DNA of 64,000 bases, from assembly GCF_016904885.1 (NCBI RefSeq), contig NZ_JADWYI010000001.1, positions 1,984,001 to 2,048,000 of the forward strand. The letters are read 5' to 3'. How positions within the stretch are numbered: position 1 is the stretch's first letter; each line of letters starts with the position of its first letter. The notes beneath the pieces are model-generated. The model was not told the origin of the DNA. It did not search any database and saw only the letters and a program-made list of their open reading frames with translations. Of this stretch, positions 52,994 to 60,563 are shown piece by piece. Source of the DNA: Archangium primigenium. GTDB taxonomy: Bacteria; Myxococcota; Myxococcia; Myxococcales; Myxococcaceae. Made by a program: the position numbers and the translations under genes.

Positions 52994-53377
52994 GGACCTC
53001 GCTGCCTCCTGTTGCACGCTGCCTCGTCCTCGCCGCCCGCGCTCCCGGAGGGAAGATACGACCGGGAGGCGGGAGGGGATCATGCTCCGCCGCTCGAGGG
53101 AGGGGCGAGCGGACGGAGCCCTCCCGGGCGCAGTGGAACCCTGGCCGCGCCACATGTCCCGCGCACTTCGGCCCGATGACGAAATATTTCCTGGCTGGAT
53201 TCGCACACATCCGCCGAAATCCGACTGTCTTCTGTTGGGTGTCGGGCGAAGGCCTACCCAGACACGCGTCCGAGAGGGAAAAGTGTAGAATTCCGGGAGG
53301 GCTGTTCATGCTCAAAATAGTCGAGACACGGGGTCCGAATTCTTGATTTCCTGGTCTACCCCCCGACCAGGAGCGCC
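52994..53377. other. divergent intergenic region, regulator operon and FG-GAP gene
   Basis: About 380 bases without a gene. It is less GC-rich than its surroundings between 53170 and 53350. A good -10 box, TAGAAT, is at 53286-53291 for the plus-strand gene, without a clear -35. AGAATTC (53287-53293) and GAATTCT (53337-53343) form a spaced inverted repeat downstream of it. The last 30 bases hold a hairpin over the ribosome site, listed separately. The promoter of the efflux operon must lie in the left half. Confidence 0.45.
53349..53372 (+). promoter_or_regulatory. hairpin burying the ribosome site of the FG-GAP gene
   Basis: TCCTGGTC (53349-53356) and GACCAGGA (53365-53372) form a perfect 8-bp stem with an eight-base loop TACCCCCC. 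The AGGAG ribosome site (53369-53373) lies in the right arm, five bases before the ATG at 53378, so the folded form would hide it. Confidence 0.6.
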
Positions 53378-55912
53378 ATGAGACAGACACCCCAGCGGCA
53401 CCTTTCGAAGGCAGGCAGGCGGTACGAGCGCGGGCTGATGCTCGCGTTGGCGGCGATGATGACCTCGCTGGGCTGCCAATCCACGGAGGCCACTCCCGAG
53501 CCCCGGGCGCGAGGCCGCGACGCGCTGACGGCGCGCTGCGAGGTGCCGCCGCCGTTCACGGGCCACTTCGAGCCCGAGCAGCAGTGGGCCTGGTCCGGCG
53601 GCGGGACGCTGCCCGAGTACGGCCAGGTGATGATGACGCCGGTGGTGGTGGACGTGAACGGCGATGGCGTGCCGGACATCGTGTTCAACTCCTTCAAGGG
53701 CGCCGAGTACTCCAAGGACGGCGTGCCGCGGGCCATCAGCGGCGATGACGGGCGCGAGTTGTGGGCGGCGGTGGATCCCGCGGTGCGCACCAAGCCCGCC
53801 ACGAGCCTGGCCGCCGGAGACATCGACGGCGACGGCAAGGTGGAGATCTGCGGCATCCCCGAGGACGGCCGCGGCATCATCTGCTTCGAGAACGACGGCG
53901 CCTTCAAGTTCCGCTCGGCGCCGGACGCGTACGACTACAACGAGTGGGGGGGCCCCTCGCTGGCGGACCTCGACGGCGACGGCACCGTGGAGATCCTCGA
54001 CGGCAACCGGGTCTACTCGAACACGGGCGCGCTCAAGTGGGTGGGCTCGGACGGCATGGGGGGCGCCGAGTACACCGGCCCCATCTCCTTCGCGGCGGAC
54101 ATCGACGGCGACGGCCAGCAGGAGCTCGTCAACGACCGGGCCATCTACCGGCATGACGGCTCGCTCAAGTGCGCCAACCCGGACATCCCCCATGGCTTCG
54201 CCGCCGTGGGCAACTTCGACGCGGATCCCGCGGGCGAGGTGGTCATCTCGGGCTACGGCAAGGTGAGCCTGATGGACGACGACTGTTCGCTCGTGTGGAG
54301 CGTGGACGTGCCCGGCGGGGGCCACGGCGGACCGCCGCTCCTCGTGGACGTGGACGGGGATGGTCGGCCGGAGATCGCCGTGGGCGGCGAGCGCTTCTTC
54401 TCCGTGCTCGCGTCCGATGGCGGCGTGAAGTGGACCTCGCCCATCCAGGATCAGAGCTCCGCGCGCACGGGCGCCACGGCGTTCGACCTGGACGGGGACG
54501 GCGCGCTGGAGATCATCTTCGGCGACGAGACGACGCTGCGCATCTACGAGGCGGCCACGGGCGCGGTGCGCTGGTCCACGCTCAACGGCTCGGCCACGGC
54601 GCACGAGAACCCGCTCGTGGTGGACGTGGACGGGGACGGGGCCGCGGAGATCGTGGTGGTGACCAACGACTTCGCCTATGGCGACAAGCGCGGCGTGCGC
54701 GTGTTCCGCGACGCGACCGAGGGCTGGGCGGGCACCCGCGGGCTCTGGAACCAGCACGCCTACTCGGTGACGAACGTCCGCGACAACGGCGCCATCCCCG
54801 CCACCGGCGCCGGGGCGTCGTGGTTGGATCCGCGCCTCAACGCGTTCCGCGCCAACGTGGCCCACTACGTGAGCGGCGAGGGGCGGCCGTATGACGCCGC
54901 GGACCTCGTGGTGTCGGGCCTGTCCTCCGCCTGTGACTTGCTGGGCCGGCTCGAGCTGGGCGCCCAGGTGCACAACCAGGGCGATGCCCCGGTGGCCGCG
55001 GGCCTCAAGGTGGCCTTCTACCAGGGCAACCCCGCCTCGGGTGGCACGCTGCTGGGCGTGGCGGAGCTGACCGAGCCCCTGGCTCCGGGCGAGACCGTGG
55101 ACGCCGTGGCCCTCGTGCCGGCCGCGGACGCGGCCGCGGGCAGCACGCTCTACGCCGTCGTGGACGATGACGGCACGGGCCAGGGCCGGGACCGCGAGTG
55201 CGTCGAGAACAACAACAGCGCCTCCGCCACGGCCAAGCTCTCCTGCGGTCCGGTCATCGGCGACGGTGAGGGCCCGGGCAACGACGGCGGCACGCCCGGC
55301 GAGGGCGATGGCGGCACGCCCGGCGAGGGCGATGGCGGTACGCCGGGCGACGGTGAGGGCCCGGGCAACGACGGCGGCACGCCCGGCGAGGGCGATGGCG
55401 GTACGCCGGGCGGCGGGGAGCCGGCGAAGAACGTGCCGCCCGTGGCCCTCTGCCGCGACGTCTCGGTGGTCGCCGACGCGTCCTGCCGGTCCCAGGCGAG
55501 CGTGAACAACGGCAGCCATGATCCCGATCACGGCCCCTCGCCGCTGACGCTCACCCAGTCGCCCAATGCCAGCTTCGGCCCCGGCAGGCACGCCGTCACG
55601 CTGACGGCCTCGGACGGCGAGGCGAGCAGCCAGTGCGTGGGCCACGTCACCCTCGTGGACACCACCAAGCCCACCATCACCTGCCCCCTCGGCCTGGAGG
55701 CCAAGATTGGCCTGGGCGGCATCGGGCTCTCCCTCCAGTACGCCGTGTCCGCCAGCGACAACTGCGGCGCGGTGCCCGTCACGTGCTCGCACCCCTCCGG
55801 CGGCCTCTTCCTGCCGGGCCTCACGCGCGTCACCTGCACCGCCCAGGATGCCTCCGGCAACTCCGCTTCCTGCAACTTCGGCATCCGGATCAAGGTGGGC
55901 ATCTCCCTGTAG
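53378..55912 (+). CDS. FG-GAP/VCBS repeat lipoprotein with HYR-like domain
   Basis: An 844-residue surface protein. The signal ends in a lipobox (S-L-G-C near residue 33). Residues 80-460 form FG-GAP/VCBS repeats, each with a calcium-loop motif such as D-V-N-G-D-G-V-P-D, D-I-D-G-D-G-K, D-L-D-G-D-G-T, D-V-D-G-D-G-R, probably a beta-propeller. A CARDB-like adhesive domain (510-620) follows, then a 53-residue Gly/Asp/Glu/Pro repeat linker, and two C-terminal immunoglobulin-like modules of HYR type with paired cysteines. It may bind a ligand or surface in a calcium-dependent way. A strong hairpin follows the stop. Confidence 0.82.
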   Translation: MRQTPQRHLSKAGRRYERGLMLALAAMMTSLGCQSTEATPEPRARGRDALTARCEVPPPFTGHFEPEQQWAWSGGGTLPEYGQVMMTPVVVDVNGDGVPDIVFNSFKGAEYSKDGVPRAISGDDGRELWAAVDPAVRTKPATSLAAGDIDGDGKVEICGIPEDGRGIICFENDGAFKFRSAPDAYDYNEWGGPSLADLDGDGTVEILDGNRVYSNTGALKWVGSDGMGGAEYTGPISFAADIDGDGQQELVNDRAIYRHDGSLKCANPDIPHGFAAVGNFDADPAGEVVISGYGKVSLMDDDCSLVWSVDVPGGGHGGPPLLVDVDGDGRPEIAVGGERFFSVLASDGGVKWTSPIQDQSSARTGATAFDLDGDGALEIIFGDETTLRIYEAATGAVRWSTLNGSATAHENPLVVDVDGDGAAEIVVVTNDFAYGDKRGVRVFRDATEGWAGTRGLWNQHAYSVTNVRDNGAIPATGAGASWLDPRLNAFRANVAHYVSGEGRPYDAADLVVSGLSSACDLLGRLELGAQVHNQGDAPVAAGLKVAFYQGNPASGGTLLGVAELTEPLAPGETVDAVALVPAADAAAGSTLYAVVDDDGTGQGRDRECVENNNSASATAKLSCGPVIGDGEGPGNDGGTPGEGDGGTPGEGDGGTPGDGEGPGNDGGTPGEGDGGTPGGGEPAKNVPPVALCRDVSVVADASCRSQASVNNGSHDPDHGPSPLTLTQSPNASFGPGRHAVTLTASDGEASSQCVGHVTLVDTTKPTITCPLGLEAKIGLGGIGLSLQYAVSASDNCGAVPVTCSHPSGGLFLPGLTRVTCTAQDASGNSASCNFGIRIKVGISL
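55259..55417 (+). repeat. in-frame tandem repeat coding a Gly-rich linker
   Basis: Repeats of about 24 bases encode G-G-T-P-G-E-G-D, interrupted twice by G-D-G-E-G-P-G-N-D units. The whole block of roughly 84 bases appears twice, so both short and long repeats are nested. Length changes by slippage would keep frame and alter linker length. Confidence 0.7.
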
Positions 55913-55919
55913 TCCCCGA

Positions 55920-55954
55920 GGGGACCCCTCCGCGCCGGACGCGGAGGGGTCCCC
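55920..55954 (+). terminator. strong hairpin after the FG-GAP gene
   Basis: Arms GGGGACCCCTCCGCG (55920-55934) and CGCGGAGGGGTCCCC (55940-55954) pair perfectly over 15 bp around a five-base loop, starting eight bases after the stop codon. No T run follows, so it may act with Rho or stabilise the message end. Confidence 0.65.
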
Positions 55955-56039
55955 CGGACTCGCGGGGAAACTCCGGGGAGATGTTGGAATCCGTGGATAC
56001 GGTAAAGCTGCCTTGTACCTCCCTCCGGGTGGGATGGGG

Positions 56040-56098
56040 TAGGCTGCACCCGTGTCCGTTCCGACACCGATGATGTCGTCAGGGACCTCCGCCCTGAC
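56040..56098 (+). promoter_or_regulatory. -10-like box and leader hairpin of the hotdog gene
   Basis: TAGGCT (56040-56045) could be a -10 box. GTCAGGG (56078-56084) and CCCTGAC (56092-56098) pair as a 7-bp stem with a seven-base loop, ending seven bases before the AAGGAG ribosome site. Both assignments are tentative. Confidence 0.35.
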
Positions 56099-56119
56099 TT
56101 CTCCCAAGGAGTTTCCCGC

Positions 56120-57157
56120 GTGAGTCATGTCCTGCGCTCCTCCCTGGCCATTTCGCGCTGTTCGTCCATCGCCGAGCTGGCGACGCCGGCGCTGAACACG
56201 CTGTGGGGGCTGGCCTGTGCGAACCCCCGGGAGCAGCCCCTCGTGGCGTTGGATCGGCAGGTGCTCTACTCGCGCATTTGCGTGCGGGACCCCTACTTCG
56301 CGCTGCAGGAGGTGATGGAGAGCGCGCGGGGCGAGCTCACGGCGCGGGTGCCGGTGGAGATGGAGCCCGGCGCGGAGGCCTCGCCCATCAGCGCGGCGGA
56401 GGTGGGGCGGCACCTGGCCATCCTCGGCTCGTGCGCGGTGTCGCGGGTGAATCCCCAGGAGGGGCAGCACTACTACCTGGCGCGGCGCGCGCGGGTGGAG
56501 CGGCTGCACGAGGGGCCGCTGCCGCGGGCGCCGGGCCTGCTGTGGGGCCAGGCGAAGGCGGAGTTCAAGGAGCGGCGCACGGCCAGCGCGTTCACGCTGC
56601 TGTCGAGCGCCGAGGGCCAACCGCTCTTCTCCATGAACGTGGACTTCAACGTGCTGTCGGCGGCGGCCTTCCAGCGGCTCTTCCAGGGGGCGCGCCAGGA
56701 ACTGCGCCGCGAGCCCCGGGGCGAGCGCGCGCCGCGCGACGCGGGCCCCGGCGACTTCCTGTCCCTGCGGCAGAACCCGCACCGCGAGCCCCCGCCGCTG
56801 CGCGACCTGGTGCGCGAGGGCGAGTGCCTGCGCGGCACGCTCGGTCCGGTGGGGCCGGAGCTGTGCAAGGGCCACTTCGCGCTCTACCCGGTGCTGCCCG
56901 TGGCGGTGGTCATGAGCGGCCTGTCCGGGCTGGCGGGCACGCTCTTGCGCCAGTGGCTGGGCAACGACTCGGCGCGCTACCTCGTCAAGAGTGGCAACGT
57001 GCGCGCGGAGAGCCTCGCCTACGCCGGGGAGACGGTCCGCTTCGACGCCCATCGGCTGGGCGGCGAGGGCCGCGAGCACCACTTCGACTGCTGGGCCTCG
57101 GTGGGCACCCGGGTGGTGGGCACCATGGAGCTGACGCTCACGGCGCTGGAGCGCTGA
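56120..57157 (+). CDS. double hotdog-fold protein, FabA/FabZ-related
   Basis: A 345-residue protein. The C-terminal half carries a FabA/FabZ-like motif: K-G-H-F-A-L-Y-P-V-L-P-V-A-V-V-M near residues 254-269 parallels GHFPxxPxxPG, with the catalytic His kept; the downstream acidic residue of FabZ is Ser in M-S-G-L-S. The N-terminal half looks like a second hotdog (I-S-A-A-E-V-G-R-H-L-A-I-L-G-S-C). It may be a dehydratase or an acyl-binding relative for lipid or polyketide chains. The start is GTG 56120 with AAGGAG eight bases upstream. It ends 16 bases before the convergent DUF2378 gene. Confidence 0.65.
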   Translation: MSHVLRSSLAISRCSSIAELATPALNTLWGLACANPREQPLVALDRQVLYSRICVRDPYFALQEVMESARGELTARVPVEMEPGAEASPISAAEVGRHLAILGSCAVSRVNPQEGQHYYLARRARVERLHEGPLPRAPGLLWGQAKAEFKERRTASAFTLLSSAEGQPLFSMNVDFNVLSAAAFQRLFQGARQELRREPRGERAPRDAGPGDFLSLRQNPHREPPPLRDLVREGECLRGTLGPVGPELCKGHFALYPVLPVAVVMSGLSGLAGTLLRQWLGNDSARYLVKSGNVRAESLAYAGETVRFDAHRLGGEGREHHFDCWASVGTRVVGTMELTLTALER

Positions 57158-57173
57158 CGCCCGGCGCCGGGGC

Positions 57174-57758
57174 TCACGTCCAGCTGATGTGGTAGTCCAC
57201 CGAGTCGAGCCCCAGCGGCTGCGCGGTGACGAGGCCCGTCATGCCCAGCGTCTCCAGCGCGGCCTCGAAGATGCCCACGTGGTAGGAGGGGGGCTGCATG
57301 TCGCCCCGGTAGCGGATGAGGCACGTGTTGGGGCCCGTGGCCACGTGCTCCCGCTGGCCGTACGTCACCACGGTGCTGAAGGCCATGGGCGTCTGGGCGA
57401 AGAGCCGCTGCGGGTTGCCCTTGCCGAGGATGCCGAAGACGATCTGCCCCATGCCGCCGGAGAAGCTGTGCAGGCACGCGCGGCCACAGGCGTTGAACAC
57501 CTGATCCTCGGCGCCCACCTTCGGCTCGAGCACGTCCGCGGCGCTGTAGAGCATGGCCAGGTAGTCCGCCGCGGGGTAGGTGCGCAGATCCTTCATCTCC
57601 CGCGCCAGGCCCTCGTGGGCGCGCACCTGACGCAGCGCTTCCGGCCCGCCCCGTTTCTCGAGGAGCTCGAACACGACGCGGAAGAAGATGCCCCGGACTC
57701 CATCGTTGGGCTTGGTGAGGGCGACACGCGCGGCGAATTCGGTCTTGTTCGAGGGCAT
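57174..57758 (-). CDS. DUF2378 family protein (Myxococcus paralogous family)
   Basis: A 194-residue protein of the DUF2378/TIGR02265 family, known chiefly from myxobacteria, where genomes hold many copies. Typical blocks are N-D-G-V-R-G-I-F-F-R near the start, Y-P-A-A-D-Y-L-A-M-L-Y-S-A-A, and Y-H-V-G-I-F-E-A-A-L-E near the end. Function is unknown. It supports the taxonomic placement. It is divergent from maiA across a promoter region with twin repeats. Confidence 0.85.
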   Translation of the reverse strand: MPSNKTEFAARVALTKPNDGVRGIFFRVVFELLEKRGGPEALRQVRAHEGLAREMKDLRTYPAADYLAMLYSAADVLEPKVGAEDQVFNACGRACLHSFSGGMGQIVFGILGKGNPQRLFAQTPMAFSTVVTYGQREHVATGPNTCLIRYRGDMQPPSYHVGIFEAALETLGMTGLVTAQPLGLDSVDYHISWT

Positions 57759-57795
57759 ATTCCGGCGCGGAGTCTATAGGGCACCCCTCATGGAG

Positions 57796-57834
57796 TGGAA
57801 AATCGAGGCGTGGAAAATCGGGCGCCGCTTGACA
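57796..57834 (+). promoter_or_regulatory. twin TGGAAAATCG repeats with a perfect -35 box
   Basis: TGGAAAATCG occurs at 57796-57805 and 57811-57820, a 15-base period, followed by TTGACA at 57829-57834. The -10 position is only GAAAAG-like, so an activator bound to the twin sites may be needed. It lies 80 bases upstream of maiA. Confidence 0.5.
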
Positions 57835-57914
57835 CCCCGTGCTCCGGCGCGGAAAAGCCGGGGGCGGGGAGCACGGACTCCCCACGGACCCTTCTCGGGC
57901 GAGGTGGCTGCGGG

Positions 57915-58562
57915 ATGCGACTGCACAACTACTGGCGTTCCTCGTGTTCCTGGCGCGTGCGCATCGCGTTGCATCTCAAGGGACTCGCCTACGAGTACGT
58001 GCCCGTGCACCTGGTGAAGGACGGGGGCGCCCAGCACTCGGAGTCCTACCGGGCACTCAACCCCCTGCGCACCGTGCCCACGCTCGAGTTCGAGCACGAG
58101 GGCCGGGTCCACCACCTCAGCCAGTCGCTCGCCATCCTCGAGTACCTCGAGGAGCGCTACCCGTCGCCCGCCCTGCTGCCCGCCGACGCGCTCGGCCGGG
58201 CCCACGCCCGCATGCTGGCGGAGGTGGTGAACTCGGGCATCCAGCCGCTGCAGAACCTCATGGTGACCCAACGCGTCAAGGCGGAGCTCCACGGGGACGA
58301 CCGGGCGTGGACCGCCCATTGGATCGACCGGGGGCTCGGCGCGCTGCAGGCGCTTGCCGAGCGGACGGCGGGCCGTTACCTCGTGGGCGACGCGGTGTCG
58401 TTCGCCGACATCTGCCTCGTGCCCCAACTCTACTCCGCGCGGCGGTTCGGGGTAGACCTGGGGCCCTACGGGTTGCTCACGCGCGTCGAGGCGGCGTGCG
58501 CGGGGCTCGCCGCCTTCCAGGCCGCCCACGCGGACCGGCAGCCCGACGCCGTTCCGGCCTGA
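57915..58562 (+). CDS. maiA: maleylacetoacetate isomerase
   Basis: A 215-residue zeta-class glutathione transferase that converts maleylacetoacetate to fumarylacetoacetate in tyrosine breakdown. The active-site motif S-S-C-S-W-R-V-R-I-A-L begins at residue 8; N-P-L-R-T-V-P-T-L and L-S-Q-S-L-A-I-L-E-Y-L bind glutathione, and Y-L-V-G-D-A-V-S-F-A-D-I-C-L is in the helical domain. ATG 57915 gives the family N-terminus. It is followed after 50 bases by hppD, an earlier step in the same pathway; homogentisate dioxygenase and fumarylacetoacetase genes are not in the window. Confidence 0.92.
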   Translation: MRLHNYWRSSCSWRVRIALHLKGLAYEYVPVHLVKDGGAQHSESYRALNPLRTVPTLEFEHEGRVHHLSQSLAILEYLEERYPSPALLPADALGRAHARMLAEVVNSGIQPLQNLMVTQRVKAELHGDDRAWTAHWIDRGLGALQALAERTAGRYLVGDAVSFADICLVPQLYSARRFGVDLGPYGLLTRVEAACAGLAAFQAAHADRQPDAVPA

Positions 58563-58612
58563 CGCGCCGGGACATCGCATCTTTGAATCCGAAGCACGCA
58601 AGGAGCCGACAC

Positions 58613-59776
58613 ATGGCGAAGCTCGAATCGCTGGGCATCAAGGGGCTGGAGAGCATCCACTGGTACGTGAACGACCTGGAGCGCAGCCGCCAGTTCTACG
58701 TGAAGGGGCTGGACTTCACCGAGCGGGGCGTGTCCTCGCCGGACCTGGACGCCCGGGGCAAGCAGAAGTCGGCCGTGTTCCAGGCCGGGCAGATCGTGCT
58801 GGTGGTGAGCCAGCCGGTGGGCGAGGGCGGCCGCGCGTGGCGCTACCTGCGCAAGCACCCGGACGGCGTGGGCACGCTCAACTTCCAGGTGGAGGACGTG
58901 AACAAGGCGTTCCGCCTGCTCGAGGAGCGCGGCGCCACCTTCATCACGGACATCGAGCACTTCACGGACGACAAGGGCGGCAAGCTCTCGCAGTTCTCCA
59001 TCACCACGCCCTTTGGTGACACCACCTTCCGCTTCATCCAGCGCGACGGCTACGAGCCCCTGTACCCGGGCTTCGTGGCGCACGCCGAGCCCCGCGGCGG
59101 CCACAACCGCTACGGCTTCAGCCACGTGGACCACATCACGACGAACTTCCAGACGATGAAGCCCATGCTCCTGTGGATGGAGCACGTGATGGGCTTCGAG
59201 AAGTTCTGGGAGGTGCAGTTCCACACCGAGGACGTGAAGGCGCAGCAGAAGCGCGCGCACGGCTCGGGCCTGCGCTCCGAGGTGATGTGGGATCCGGCGA
59301 GCCGCGTGAAGTTCGCCAACAACGAGCCTCTGCGCCCCTTCTTCAAGGCCTCGCAGGTGAACCTCTTCACCGAGGATCACCGGGGCGATGGCGTGCAGCA
59401 CCTGGCGCTCATCGTGAAGGACATCCTCACCACGGTGCGCGAGATGCGCGACAAGAAGGCCGTGAACTTCATGCCCACGCCGGGCTCCTACTACGACGGC
59501 CTGCCCGAGCACATCCAGAAGCTGGGCATCAAGAAGATCGACGAGGACGTGGAGGAATTGCGCGACCTGCAGGTGCTCATCGACGGTGGCAGCGAGCACA
59601 GCTACATGCTGCAGATCTTCATGCAGGACGCGGCGGGGCTCTACAAGGACCGGCAGGCCGGGCCCTTCTTCTACGAGCTCATCCAGCGCAAGGGAGACCA
59701 GGGCTTTGGCTTCGGCAACTTCCGCGCGCTGTTCGAGAGCATCGAGCGCGCGCAGAAGGCCGAGGGCCGCGTCTAG
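58613..59776 (+). CDS. hppD: 4-hydroxyphenylpyruvate dioxygenase
   Basis: A 387-residue iron dioxygenase turning 4-hydroxyphenylpyruvate into homogentisate. Two vicinal-oxygen-chelate modules are present; the C-terminal one carries the iron triad: His in F-S-H-V-D-H-I, His in G-V-Q-H-L-A-L, and Glu in F-F-Y-E-L-I-Q-R. The end F-G-F-G-N-F-R-A-L-F-E-S-I-E is diagnostic. The ATG follows AGGAG. Homogentisate can also feed pyomelanin or plastoquinone-like products. The gene ends in a hairpin facing a decayed papain-like gene. Confidence 0.95.
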   Translation: MAKLESLGIKGLESIHWYVNDLERSRQFYVKGLDFTERGVSSPDLDARGKQKSAVFQAGQIVLVVSQPVGEGGRAWRYLRKHPDGVGTLNFQVEDVNKAFRLLEERGATFITDIEHFTDDKGGKLSQFSITTPFGDTTFRFIQRDGYEPLYPGFVAHAEPRGGHNRYGFSHVDHITTNFQTMKPMLLWMEHVMGFEKFWEVQFHTEDVKAQQKRAHGSGLRSEVMWDPASRVKFANNEPLRPFFKASQVNLFTEDHRGDGVQHLALIVKDILTTVREMRDKKAVNFMPTPGSYYDGLPEHIQKLGIKKIDEDVEELRDLQVLIDGGSEHSYMLQIFMQDAAGLYKDRQAGPFFYELIQRKGDQGFGFGNFRALFESIERAQKAEGRV

Positions 59777-59791
59777 GCGGCTTCCACGGGT

Positions 59792-59813
59792 CGGCGGGAA
59801 GTGCTTCCCGCCG
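59792..59813. terminator. hairpin after hppD
   Basis: CGGCGGGAAG and CTTCCCGCCG form a 9-10-bp stem with a tiny loop, 15 bases after the hppD stop and directly against the end of the convergent pseudogene. It could serve both directions. No long T run. Confidence 0.6.
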
Positions 59814-59815
59814 GC

Positions 59816-60431
59816 TCACGCGGCGAGGAACGCGCGGTTCTCCTGGAGGAGCGCCGGGGCCGGGCGCGTGTCGTAGTTGAGGCCGTTCATCCGCGAGTGG
59901 AACTCCGCGGCGGCCCATGCGCTCGTGCTGGCCCCAGGGGTTGATGTACTTCACGTCCTCCGTGCCCTGGTGCTTCTGCAGGCCGGTGACGAGCAGTTGG
60001 TGGCCCCCCGAGCCGTACTTGATGCCGGCCAGCACGCTCTGCCCCTGGGCCAGCTCCGAGCGGATGCGGTCCATCCACGTCGACTTGTTGCGCGTGTCGA
60101 AGGCCATGTCGTGGCCGTAGACGGCGTCGTAGAGCGCGTCGAGCTCCCGCGCGGTGGCGCCCGCGTTGCGCTTGTCCTTGGCGGCCGAGTCCCGGTAGTC
60201 GTCCTGGCCGTTGGAGGCCTCCATGAAGATGGGGGCCCACGTGAGCAGGGTCCGTCGATCCACATGCCGGTCGAGGTCGTGGCCCCGGGCGATGTCCGAC
60301 AGGTGCTGGAGCACGGAGCCCTGGTCGAGGAAGTCCGCGCCCTTCTCCAGGCGGCCACTGACGCGCGGCTTCTGCAGGGCGAGCGTGGCCACGGGATTGG
60401 TGGCGGCCCCCAGCTCCTTGTCTGGGGACAT
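59816..60431 (-). pseudogene. decayed copy of the papain-like gene at 62084-63367
   Basis: A degenerate paralogue. Compared with the intact gene it has lost the first 150 or so codons, and an in-frame deletion of roughly 80 codons (residues 206-287 of the intact protein) that removed the catalytic Cys region: L-L-T runs straight into W-A-P-I-F. Near 59913 an extra G shifts the frame; after it, the other frame continues with matching codons (R-M-N-G-L-N-Y-D-T-R-P) to a TGA at 59816-59818. Upstream it keeps the same 36-base leader as the intact gene with one mismatch. It is surely non-functional as a protease. Confidence 0.85.
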
Positions 60432-60466
60432 CAATCCGCCGCCGCACCTGCCGTCTGCATCCCTCA
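60431..60466. repeat. leader repeat, copy at the pseudogene
   Basis: A 36-base stretch identical except for one base to 63481-63516. On the minus strand it lies upstream of the coding remnants in both places, so the duplication included the 5' region. Confidence 0.85.
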
Positions 60467-60510
60467 CTCGGGGCCGCGCGCCCCGCACGGGAGGTCGTGG
60501 GTCCTGTGCG

Positions 60511-60535
60511 CGAGGTGACTTCCGCCGTCACCTCG
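60511..60535. promoter_or_regulatory. 9-bp perfect inverted repeat upstream of the Ser/Thr kinase
   Basis: CGAGGTGAC (60511-60519) and GTCACCTCG (60527-60535) are separated by seven bases, 29 bases ahead of the GTG start. It may be an operator or a leader hairpin. Confidence 0.45.
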
Positions 60536-60563
60536 TGGTAGGGCGCGCCTGGGAGGTGCACGC

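Noticed and set aside
55259-55417. Mobile or regulatory tandem repeat
   Set aside because: It is in frame, codes for a plain Gly-rich linker between domains, and needs no other explanation.
53312-57082. A 1256-codon open frame on the minus strand opposite the FG-GAP and hotdog genes
   Set aside because: It is rich in Arg, His, Val, Ala and Gly as expected for the reverse frame of GC-rich genes, has no domain, and two well-supported genes lie opposite it.
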